Positions 8,329-18,000 of a stretch of 64,000 nucleotides of DNA are shown piece by piece. Position 1 is the stretch's first letter, and every line of letters starts with the position of its first letter. The DNA is from Candidatus Ribeiella danica (GTDB lineage: Bacteria; Chloroflexota; Chloroflexia; Chloroflexales; Roseiflexaceae): positions 124,001-188,000 of the forward strand of contig JADKFS010000003.1 in the NCBI GenBank assembly GCA_016717335.1, written 5' to 3'. The notes below the pieces were generated by a model that was not told the DNA's origin, ran no database searches, and saw nothing but the letters and a program-made list of their open reading frames with translations. The position numbers were made by a program, and so were the translations under genes.

Positions 8329-11300
8329 ATGAATACGGTCGAATTCATCCATTATCTCCAGACGCTCGACGTACATATCTGGTCCGACGGCGACCGGCTG
8401 CGCTATAGTGCGCCCAAAGACGCGCTATCGCCGGAGCTGCGTGCTCAGCTGGTCGAGCGCAAGGCGGAAATCCTCGCGCTTCTGCACGACCAGGGCCGCC
8501 CGTCGCCCGGCGCCGACGCGCCCGCGCGCCCCACCCAGCGTGATAGCGTCCTGCCGCTGTCGTTTGCGCAGCAGAGCGTCTGGCTGTGGCAGCAGGTGGA
8601 GCCCGACAACCCGTTCTACAACGTGCCGATGGCTGTCCGCTTGACGGGCGCGCTCGACCTGGCCGCGCTGGAGCGATGCTTGAATGAAATTGTGCGGCGC
8701 CACGAGATACTTCGAACCTCGTTTTTGACGGCAAATAGCCAGCCGGCTCAGTCGATTCGCCCCGCAAGAGCGACAACCCTGCCAGTCATCGACCTTGCGA
8801 GTCTGCCAGGAAGTCAGCGCCAGTCGCGCCTGAAAGAGCTGATGTCCGGCGAGGCGGAGCGCCCGTTTGAGTTGGCCGAGAGCGCGTTCCGCGCCACGTT
8901 ACTCAAGCTCTCCGAGCGGGAGTACGTCTTGCTGATCGTGGCCCACCACTTAGTATTCGATAACTGGTCGGGGTCGGTCTTCTTCAACGAGATGCAGCAC
9001 CTCTACGACGCGTTTGTTGCCGGCCGGCCCTCGTCGCTCCCCGATCTACCGATCCAGTATGGCGACGTAGTGTATTGGGAGCAGAGCCAGCGTACCGAGG
9101 AGGCGCTCGCACCGAGCCTGGCCTACTGGCGGAAACAGCTCGGCGCCCCGCTGGCTCACCTGGAAATGCCCACCGACTGGCCTCGCCCCGCCAGATCGAC
9201 CTTCCAGGGCGCCAAACAAGCCTTCCGGCTGTCACGCTCGCTGACTCAATCCCTTCAGGCACTTAGCCAGCAGTCGGGAGTCACACTCTTTATGACCTTG
9301 CTGGCGGCCTTGAATAGCCTGCTGTATCGCTATACCGGCCAGGTGGATATCGTCGTCGGCACCGCCGTGGCCAACCGCGACCGGACCCAGGTCGAGGGAT
9401 TGATCGGGCTCTTTGCCGATCTGCTGGTTCTGCGCGCAGATCTGTCGGGCAACCCAGCGTTCCGCGAGCTGCTGACCCACGTCGGCAAGACAACGCTGGA
9501 GGCATTCACGCATCAACACGTACCATTTGAAAAGCTGGTGCAGGAGCTGAAACCGCGGCGTGATATCAGCGCCAACCCGTTCTTCCAGATTCTCTTCCAA
9601 TTCAACAATGCAGCCTTACCCCCGGCGCAGCTCTCGGGGGTGCGCTTGTCGCACCTGGATTACGAAGACACGATGACCAGGTACGAGCTCGAGTTCGCGC
9701 TGACTCACGACTCCAACGGCTTGTTCGGCACGCTAGCGTACAGGACCGATCTCTTTCGGGCCGAAACGATCCGGCGCCTGCTCGAACACTTTCGAAATCT
9801 CCTTCAGTTTGTCGCCGGCAACCCCGACTGCCAAATTGCTCACATCCCTCTTCTAACCAACGCCGAGCGCGCGTCCCTCCGAGCGTGGAACAACACCCAG
9901 GCCGAGTATCCGCGCGACGCCTGCGTCCACCAGCTCGTCGAAGTTCAGGTCACGCGAACGCCCAATCGGGTAGCGGTGGCGCACGCGGGAGTGCAGATGA
10001 CCTACGGGGAGCTGAATCGGCGCGCGAACCGGCTGGCCTGGCATCTTCGCGGCCGGGGGGTCGGGCCGGATGTGCTGGTGGCGATCTATCTGGAGCGTGG
10101 CATCGCGATGGCGGTAGGGGTGCTGGGCATTCTCAAAGCCGGCGGCGCCTATGTCCCGCTGGACGCAGCGTACCCCAAGGAGCGGATCGAGGCCATCCTG
10201 CGCCGTATCGACGCGCCAGTGCTGCTGACTCAGGAACGCTTGCAGGAGCACGTATGTGATCCCAGTCGACAGATCATCTGTCTCGACAGCGACTGGGAGT
10301 TGATCGAGCGAGAATCCGAGCAAAACCCTGACAGCGGTGTCGATCCCGAGAACCTAGCCTATGTCATGCATACATCCGGCTCTACCGGCATACCCAAGGG
10401 CGTCGCGCTGCCGCACCGGCCGCTGGTCAACCTGGTGACCTGGCACAACGAGCAGCTCTCCAGCGCGATGCGCATGCTTCAATTTGCCTCGCTCGGCTTC
10501 GACGTGAGCTTTCACGAGATGTTTGCCGCCTGGGCCTCAGGCGGCGCGATCTACATTGTCGACGACGACGACCGCGTAAATATCCCGGTGCTAGCTCGCT
10601 TCTTCCGCGACCATGCGATCGAGGAGGCCAGGCTGCCGATTGTCGTCCTGCAGCAGCTTGCTGAGGCCTTCTGCGAGCATCCGGAGTACTTTGCGGCGCT
10701 GCGAAACGTCGTCGCCACCGGCGAGCAGCTGGTGATCCACCCGCCCACGGCACGATTCTTCGATCGGCTCGACGCAGCGCAGCTGCACAACCACTATGGG
10801 CCTTCCGAGACACATCTGACCACCTCGTATACGCTGTCGAAGCCAGCTAGCCAGTGGCCAAGCTTGCCGCTCATCGGCCACCCGATCGCGAACGTCCGCG
10901 CCTATATTCTCGACCGCTACCTGCAGGAGGTGCCGATCGGGGTTCCTGGCGAGCTCTATTTTGGCGGCGTATGTCTGGCGCGCGGCTATCTCAACCAGCC
11001 GGATCTCACCGCCGCCAAATTCATACCGGATCCATTCACTAGCGAGCCGGGCCGCCGCATGTATGCGTCGGGCGACCTGGCACGCCACACGAGCGACGGC
11101 AACATCGAGTTTCTTGGCCGGATCGATCGCCAGGTCAAGATTCGAGGCTACCGTGTCGAGCCGGGCGAGGTCGAGGTGCTGCTCTGCCAGCATCCCGCGG
11201 TGCAAGAGGCCGTCGTCGTGCCATATGGGGATACGCCCGCGGATAAGCGCCTGGTCGCGTACGTCGTCCCGAAGCAGCTCGGCCCGCTCGATACTGATCA

Positions 11301-14300
11301 GCTGCGTCGCTTTCTCGAGGCGCGGCTGCCCGCGGCAGTGGCCCCAAGCTCCTTCTTTCCAATTGACAAGATCCCCCTGAACGCCAACGGCAAAGTCGAT
11401 TGGCGCCAGCTGCCGACGCCGGAGCCGCAGGCCGGGAGATCGTACACGGCGCCCAGGAACGGCATCGAGCATCGGCTGGCTGATCTCTGGGGCAAGCTGC
11501 TCAACGTCGATCGGCCAGGTATCGACGATGATTTCTTCGCGCTTGGCGGGCACTCGCTGAAAGCGGCTTCGCTCGTGCTGAGCATCAACCAGAGCCTCGA
11601 TACGAACATCTCGTTCCGCGATGTCTTCGTGGCTCCCACCATCCGCGCTCTCGCCGCTCTAGTCGCCGCAGCGCAGCGCGTCCGCTTCGTATCGATCGAG
11701 CGAGCAATGCCCCAGGAACACTACCCGGCCTCGGCCGCTCAGAAACGCATCTTCATCCTCCAGCAGATCGATACCGAGAGCACGGCGTACAATCTGTTCG
11801 ACATCTTCCTTGTCGAAGGCAATCTGCGCGAGGAGCAGGTTGAGGCGACTCTGCGCGCGCTAGTGGATCGTCACGAGGCCCTGCGGACGTCGCTATTTCT
11901 TGGGCCTTCGGGCGTCTGCCAGCAGGTCCACCCGACTGTGACGTTTCACCTCGACTACCAGGAGGCCGACGAGGCCGAGATCGAGGCGATAGCCAGGAGC
12001 TTCTTCACGCCGTTTGATCTGAATCAAGCGCCGCTCCTTCGGGTGGGGCTCGTCAAACTAGCGCCGCACACGTCCGTTTTGCTCTTCAATATGCACCATA
12101 CGATCGGCGATGGGGTTTCGCTAGGGATTTTGATCCGCGAGTTTGTGGCCCTGTATGAGGGCCAGGAACTGCCAGCCCCGCCGATCCAGTACAAAGATTA
12201 CGCGGTCTGGCATAACCGGTTGCTCGGCTCGGCGGCACTTCAGGCCCAGGAAGAGTACTGGTCGCGCCGGTTCGCCGATAGCGTGCCCATCCTGAACCTT
12301 CCAACCGATTATCCTCGGCCGCAGCTGGTCAGCTCCGAAGGAGACTCGGTCGCGGCAGTGCTGGATCGGCAGCTGACCGCCGATCTCAAGCGCTTGGCCT
12401 CCGATCACGGCGCGACCCTGTACATGGTCTTGCTCATGGGCTACAGCCTCCTCTTATCCAGATATGCAAACCAGGCAGATCTGGTGATCGGCAGCCCTGT
12501 GAGCGGGAGAACTCACGCGGATGTCGAAGGCGTGGTCGGGATGTTTGTCAACACGCTGGCGATCCGCTGCCGCCCCGCGCAGCATAAGACCATCGCCGAA
12601 TACTTAGGCGAGATCAAGACCGCGCTGGTTGAGGCGATCGAGCATCAGGATTATCCGTTCGAGATGCTGGTCGAAAAGGTCTTCCACGATCGCGATCCTA
12701 GCCGCAATCCACTCGTGGAGACAACCTTCGGCCTGTGGCGCCGGGAGGATCTGTGGGTCGCGACCAAGGAATTCACCGTGCGACAATACCCGTTCAGCGC
12801 GCGCGCCGCCAGGTTCGATCTGCTCGTCGACGCGCTCGAGGTCGATCAGGAAATCCACCTAGATGTTCAGTTCAGAACCGATCTGTTTCAGCGCGCGACG
12901 ATCGAGCGTCTAGTCGATCACTTCCGAACCCTGCTTTCCGCGATCCTCGCAGGGCCGGAGCAGCGATTGGCCGATCTACAGATACTGACGGCGCGCGAGC
13001 AGCAGCAGATCATCGCCGAGTGGAATGACACCCACGTCTCGACGGCGTCTCCACCGGTGCTGCACGCCTGGTTTGAGGCGCAGGTCGCGCGGCAGCCCGA
13101 CGCAATCGCTGTGGTCGGTGAGAACACGACGCTGACGTACGCCGCGCTCGACCAGCGCGCGAACCAGCTCGCCCGGGCGCTGCAGGCGCGCGGCATTGGC
13201 CCGGAAGCGCTCGTTGGGCTGTGTCTCCCACGCACGCCTGATCTGCTGATCGGCCTGCTGGCGATCCTCAAGACCGGCGCGGCATATGTTCCGCTAGACC
13301 CGACCTACCCCGCCGCGCGGCAATCCTTCATTCTGGAAGATTCGCGGGCGCAGCTGCTGATCGTCAATGACGATACGCGTCGCGATCTCGAGGAGGCGGT
13401 CTGCCCGCTGCTCAACCTCGACACCGTAGACGCCGAGCTTGCCGGCCTGCCGGGCAACTCGCCGCCCTGCTATGCAACACCGGCCAACCTGGCCTACGTC
13501 ATCTACACCTCCGGATCGACAGGCACCCCCAAAGGGGTCGCGATCCCGCACGGCGCGGTCGTCAACTTTCTGAATAGCATGGCACAGCGGCCCAGCTTGA
13601 CCGCGGCGGACACGCTACTGTCCGTCACAACAATCAGCTTCGACATCGCCGCGCTGGAGCTATACCTGCCACTGTCGGTCGGGGCGCGCGTGCTGCTGGT
13701 CGATCGCGAAACGACGAGCGACGGCCAGCGCCTCGCCGAGCTCATCGCCAGCGAGCGCGTCACGATGATGCAGGCCACCCCATCGACGTGGCGGCTGCTG
13801 CTGGAAACGGGCTGGCAGGGCCACCCGCAGCTTACGGCGCTGTGCGGCGGCGAGGCCTTCCCGCGCGAGCTGGCGCAGCAGCTGGTGGAGCGCGTGGGTG
13901 CGGTCTGGAATATGTATGGCCCCACCGAGACGACGATCTGGTCGACGTGTGATCGCGTGACGGCCGGCCCAGGCGCTGTGCCGATCGGGCGCCCCATCGA
14001 CAATACCCAGGTCTACATCCTGAACAGCCGGCTGCAGCCGGTCCCAGTAGGCGCGGTAGGCGAACTGTACATCGGCGGCGACGGCCTGGCGCGCGGCTAC
14101 CTCGGCCGTCCCGATCTGACGGCTGAGCGGTTCGTGCCCAACCCCTTCGCCGAGCAACAGGTCACGCGCCGCGAGCAACCCGCGGCGCGCCCAGACGACG
14201 CCACCGCATACCGTCAGTCGTCGCGCCTGTACCGAACCGGCGACGTAGCACGCTGGCTTCCAGACGGACGGGTTGAGTTCCTGGGCCGCGCCGATCACCA

Positions 14301-14973
14301 GATCAAGCTGCGGGGCTATCGGATCGAGCTCGGCGAGATTGAGGCGCAGTTGCTGCGCCATCCAGCGGTGAGAGAAGCGGTCGTCGTCGACGTTCTCAAT
14401 CGCTCCGGCGAGAAATACTTGGTGGGATACGTTACGCTGCAAGCGCCGGCAGAGCCCGTGGTTGTCCGCCAGTTCTTACTCGACAACCTGCCCGCTTACA
14501 TGATGCCGGGCGCAATCTCGGTCGTGGATGCGATCCCTCTGACGCCTAACGGCAAGATCAATCGAGCCGCGCTCGCCACAGGTGAGGTCAGCGCGAGCTT
14601 TCAGCGTGCCTACCGCCCGCCTCAGAGCGCAACCGAGGCCGCCCTGGCTCGGCTGTGGCAGGAAGTCCTTGGCGCGCCGGAGATGAGCGTAACGGACAGC
14701 TTCTTCGAGCTTGGAGGAACCTCGCTCTCGCTGCTGACCCTCCACAATAAAATCAACATGGCCTTCTCCACCAACCTTTCGGTGGCCGAGCTGTTCTCTT
14801 ACCATACAATTGAGATGCTGGCCAGTCGCATCGACCGCGACGCGCAGCCCGCGGCGCCCCAGCAGGCCGCCGACCAATTGGAGCAAAGCATCTACAGCAT
14901 CCTGGATGACCTTGCGAGCGGGCAGATCGCTCTTGGCGACGCGGATGAGGCGATCTCCAGGCTGCTATCATAA
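8329..14973 (+). CDS. Two-module NRPS: TubC docking-C-A-PCP-C-A-PCP
   Basis: 2214 aa. Residues 1-54 are a TubC-type docking domain (YSAPKDALSPELRAQL). C1 starts near 75 with active-site HHLVFDNWS (about 205). A1 spans about 535-1030 with TSGSTGIPKG and catalytic NGKVDW. PCP1 has Ser 1076 (GGHSL). C2 begins near 1133 with HHTIGDG (about 1256). A2 spans about 1580-2080, with PNGKINR. PCP2 has Ser 2132 (GGTSL). Read by eye against PheA, the A2 pocket is D-I-L-Q-L-G-M-I-W, one residue from the glycine code D-I-L-Q-L-G-L-I-W as I recall it, so module 2 probably adds Gly. A1 reads D-V-H-R-V-T-H-L-T, which I cannot assign. The C-terminal tail (SILDDLASGQIALGDADEAISRLL) resembles the N-terminus of the next protein, as in paired helical docking domains. 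Confidence 0.95.
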   Translation: MNTVEFIHYLQTLDVHIWSDGDRLRYSAPKDALSPELRAQLVERKAEILALLHDQGRPSPGADAPARPTQRDSVLPLSFAQQSVWLWQQVEPDNPFYNVPMAVRLTGALDLAALERCLNEIVRRHEILRTSFLTANSQPAQSIRPARATTLPVIDLASLPGSQRQSRLKELMSGEAERPFELAESAFRATLLKLSEREYVLLIVAHHLVFDNWSGSVFFNEMQHLYDAFVAGRPSSLPDLPIQYGDVVYWEQSQRTEEALAPSLAYWRKQLGAPLAHLEMPTDWPRPARSTFQGAKQAFRLSRSLTQSLQALSQQSGVTLFMTLLAALNSLLYRYTGQVDIVVGTAVANRDRTQVEGLIGLFADLLVLRADLSGNPAFRELLTHVGKTTLEAFTHQHVPFEKLVQELKPRRDISANPFFQILFQFNNAALPPAQLSGVRLSHLDYEDTMTRYELEFALTHDSNGLFGTLAYRTDLFRAETIRRLLEHFRNLLQFVAGNPDCQIAHIPLLTNAERASLRAWNNTQAEYPRDACVHQLVEVQVTRTPNRVAVAHAGVQMTYGELNRRANRLAWHLRGRGVGPDVLVAIYLERGIAMAVGVLGILKAGGAYVPLDAAYPKERIEAILRRIDAPVLLTQERLQEHVCDPSRQIICLDSDWELIERESEQNPDSGVDPENLAYVMHTSGSTGIPKGVALPHRPLVNLVTWHNEQLSSAMRMLQFASLGFDVSFHEMFAAWASGGAIYIVDDDDRVNIPVLARFFRDHAIEEARLPIVVLQQLAEAFCEHPEYFAALRNVVATGEQLVIHPPTARFFDRLDAAQLHNHYGPSETHLTTSYTLSKPASQWPSLPLIGHPIANVRAYILDRYLQEVPIGVPGELYFGGVCLARGYLNQPDLTAAKFIPDPFTSEPGRRMYASGDLARHTSDGNIEFLGRIDRQVKIRGYRVEPGEVEVLLCQHPAVQEAVVVPYGDTPADKRLVAYVVPKQLGPLDTDQLRRFLEARLPAAVAPSSFFPIDKIPLNANGKVDWRQLPTPEPQAGRSYTAPRNGIEHRLADLWGKLLNVDRPGIDDDFFALGGHSLKAASLVLSINQSLDTNISFRDVFVAPTIRALAALVAAAQRVRFVSIERAMPQEHYPASAAQKRIFILQQIDTESTAYNLFDIFLVEGNLREEQVEATLRALVDRHEALRTSLFLGPSGVCQQVHPTVTFHLDYQEADEAEIEAIARSFFTPFDLNQAPLLRVGLVKLAPHTSVLLFNMHHTIGDGVSLGILIREFVALYEGQELPAPPIQYKDYAVWHNRLLGSAALQAQEEYWSRRFADSVPILNLPTDYPRPQLVSSEGDSVAAVLDRQLTADLKRLASDHGATLYMVLLMGYSLLLSRYANQADLVIGSPVSGRTHADVEGVVGMFVNTLAIRCRPAQHKTIAEYLGEIKTALVEAIEHQDYPFEMLVEKVFHDRDPSRNPLVETTFGLWRREDLWVATKEFTVRQYPFSARAARFDLLVDALEVDQEIHLDVQFRTDLFQRATIERLVDHFRTLLSAILAGPEQRLADLQILTAREQQQIIAEWNDTHVSTASPPVLHAWFEAQVARQPDAIAVVGENTTLTYAALDQRANQLARALQARGIGPEALVGLCLPRTPDLLIGLLAILKTGAAYVPLDPTYPAARQSFILEDSRAQLLIVNDDTRRDLEEAVCPLLNLDTVDAELAGLPGNSPPCYATPANLAYVIYTSGSTGTPKGVAIPHGAVVNFLNSMAQRPSLTAADTLLSVTTISFDIAALELYLPLSVGARVLLVDRETTSDGQRLAELIASERVTMMQATPSTWRLLLETGWQGHPQLTALCGGEAFPRELAQQLVERVGAVWNMYGPTETTIWSTCDRVTAGPGAVPIGRPIDNTQVYILNSRLQPVPVGAVGELYIGGDGLARGYLGRPDLTAERFVPNPFAEQQVTRREQPAARPDDATAYRQSSRLYRTGDVARWLPDGRVEFLGRADHQIKLRGYRIELGEIEAQLLRHPAVREAVVVDVLNRSGEKYLVGYVTLQAPAEPVVVRQFLLDNLPAYMMPGAISVVDAIPLTPNGKINRAALATGEVSASFQRAYRPPQSATEAALARLWQEVLGAPEMSVTDSFFELGGTSLSLLTLHNKINMAFSTNLSVAELFSYHTIEMLASRIDRDAQPAAPQQAADQLEQSIYSILDDLASGQIALGDADEAISRLLS

Positions 14974-15030
14974 GGGGCTTGATTCACCACCGAACAGAAC
15001 CGTTTCGAGAGTCTCAAAAGAAGCGACGTG

Positions 15031-18000
15031 ATGAAACAACTGCGGGATCTCATTCTAGAGCAGGTTATCGCGGGGCGACTTGCCAAAGAGGATGCGGCTC
15101 GGATGCTCGCCGATATCCTGCGAGCACAGAGCGGGCAGCCCTCGCGCGGCAGCACCGATATTGCGGTCATCGGTATGGCCTGCCGCATTGCGCCAGGAGG
15201 CGATCTGAACGACTTCTGGTCGCGCCTGGTCGCCGGCGCCGATCTGATCACCGATTTTCCCGCGACTAGGCGCAAGGATATCGATCCGCTGATCCAGCTG
15301 CTCGACACGTCGTCGGCTGGCCTGAGCGGCTCGTACTACCAGGCGGCCTTTCTCGAGCAGATCGATCTGTTCGACCACGCGGTCTTCAATATTCCACCGG
15401 GCGAAGCGCGCCTGATCGACCCGCAGCAGCGATTGGTGCTGGAAGTCGTGCTGGAGTGCATTGAGAACGCCGGCTATCGACGCGAGCAGTTGAGCGGTAC
15501 GAAGACCGGGGTATACATGGCGTATGCCGAGCCCGAGTATGATCGACTGGTGCCGCCTGACGAGCCCTCGTCGGTGCATGCCACGCTGCCCGCCATGATC
15601 GCCGGGAGGGTCTCCTACGCGTTCAACCTGTCTGGTCCAAGCCAAGTGATCGAGACAACCTGCTCCTCCTCGCTGATCGCCGTTCATAACGCCTGCCTAG
15701 GCATCATGGCGGGGGACTGCGACGTGGCGCTGGCGGGCGGCGTGCGCCTCATGCTGTTCCCGCTGGCCGAAGGCTTTACCAGTGTCCCGCAAGGCATTTC
15801 CTCGCCGGATGGCCGGACCCGCGCCTTCGACGCGGACGGTAACGGCGCCGGAAGCGGCGAGGGCGCTGGGGTTGTCTTGCTGAAGCCGCTGCGGAAGGCG
15901 ATTGAGGATCGCGACCACATTTATGCGATAGTCAAGGGCAGCGCCGTCAACAGCGATGGCAAATCGAGCGGAGTAACAGCGCCAAATCCACGAGCCCAAA
16001 CGCAGGTGCTCGTCGACGCGTGGAAGCGAGCGGGGATTGCTCCCGAGACGATCTCGTATATCGAGGCGCACGGGACGGCCACCAAACTCGGCGACCCGAT
16101 CGAGGTCGAGGGATTAACCAGCGCTTTCCGACAATACACCGATCGTAAAGCTTTGTGCGCGATCGGCTCGGTCAAAACCAATATCGGCCATCTCTCGGGC
16201 GCGGCGGGTATTGCCAGCTTCATCAAGGTGGTTTTGGCCCTCAAACATCGGCAACTGCCGCCCTCGCTGCACTTCAACAAGCCGAATCCACTGATCGACT
16301 TCGACGACACGCCGCTCTATGTTAATCACGCGCTGCGACCATGGGATTGGACCGACGGTCCCAGGCACGCAGGCGTCAGCGCCTTTGGCATTACAGGCTC
16401 CAACTGCCATGTGGTGCTGGAAGAGTATGTCGACTCGGAAAGAGGCGACGCCGGGCCGACCGATGCGGGCAAGCTCGACGTTTTCACGCTGTCGGCGGGC
16501 AGCCAAGAAGGCATGCGCCAGCTGCTGGACAAGTACGCCAGCTTTCTCTCCTCTACGCAGGCGCATGCCTATGGCTTGGAGCGCATTTGCTACACGGCCA
16601 ACACCGGCCGAGAGGTCTACGCCTACAGGCTAGCGATCACGGCCCGCAGTGTTGCGGAGCTGCACGAGCGCGTCGAGCAGGTCGCCCGCCACTATGCGCA
16701 GCGGCGATCGTCGCCGCCGATCGGGGAAGGGATCTTCTACGGCACGGTCAATCCGCGCGAGGAGCCGGTTACCTCGCGAATGAACGCCCCTCGCACGGCG
16801 GTCGAGCTGGCGCGCCTGTTCGTCCAGGTGCCGCGAGTCAGCTGGGACGCGTTCTACGCGGATCGCGCCCTAACCAAGGCTCCGCTGCCGACCTATGCCT
16901 TCAATCGCAAGCGCTGCTGGGTTTCGATCGAAGAAATTCAGCAGGCATTCAAGACCAAGCTGTCCGTCGATCGACGACTGCCATCGCCGCGAAGCTCGAC
17001 GCTCCCGGCCGAGCGGAGGGCAGATCCGGCCGCCGTCGATACGTCGGGCTGGCTGTATACGCTGCGCTGGCAATCAGAGCCGCGCCGCGCCCCCGCGGCG
17101 GCGAGCGACCTGGCTCGCGGACCCTGGCTGATACTCGCGGACGATCTTGGGATTGGTCATGCCCTGGCCGACCGGCTTGCGACGGCCGGGCGCGAGGTGG
17201 TGCTCGTTCGACCGGGAGCGCGCTTCGTGCGGCATACCGATAGGAGCTATGAGGTCGCGCCCAAGGATCAGGCGGACTGGGCGTATCTGCTCACGCATCT
17301 GAGCGAGCGGCGCATGGCGCCACTGGCCGGCATCGTCCACCTGTGGACGTGCCAACCGCCAACGGAGCCGCGGCCTCCGGACGAACTGTATGTTGAGCAG
17401 CAGGACACCGGCGCTTTCAGCATGTTTGCCTTGCTCCAGCAGCTGGGCGAATTTCAGGCCCGCGCGCCGCTCGACGTGTGGATCGTCGCGAACTATGTCG
17501 CGGCGGTGACGGAGGAAGAGCCCTTCCTCTTCCCCGGCAAAGCATCTCTGTGGGGTCTGGCCAAAGTGATACCGCAGGAGCACTACTGGGCGCAGTGCTA
17601 CTGCATCGACATCGCCACGCAGGATTCCACGCCGGCGGACCTGGCCGGCGAGATCTTTGCCGAGATGTGCCTACCAGCGGCCGGCCGGGATCACGTGGTT
17701 GCCTACCGGCGCCAGAATCGCTTCATCCAGCAGATTGAGCGCATCGATCTGGACCGAGTCGCGGATCGAGCGCGGCCAGTCGTGAAGCACGGCGGAGTGT
17801 ATCTGCTGGCCGGCGGCGCCGGGCGTATCGGGATGGGGATCGGCATGTACTTTGCCAGGCAGGCCCAGGTCACACTCGTCATGGTGAACAGAAGCGAACT
17901 GCCGCCGCGGACCGAGTGGCCCACGATCGTCGCCTCCGGCAGCGCAGACAGTAAGATCGCACAGCGCCTGGCCGGCATCGACGCGATCGAGCGGCTCGAC

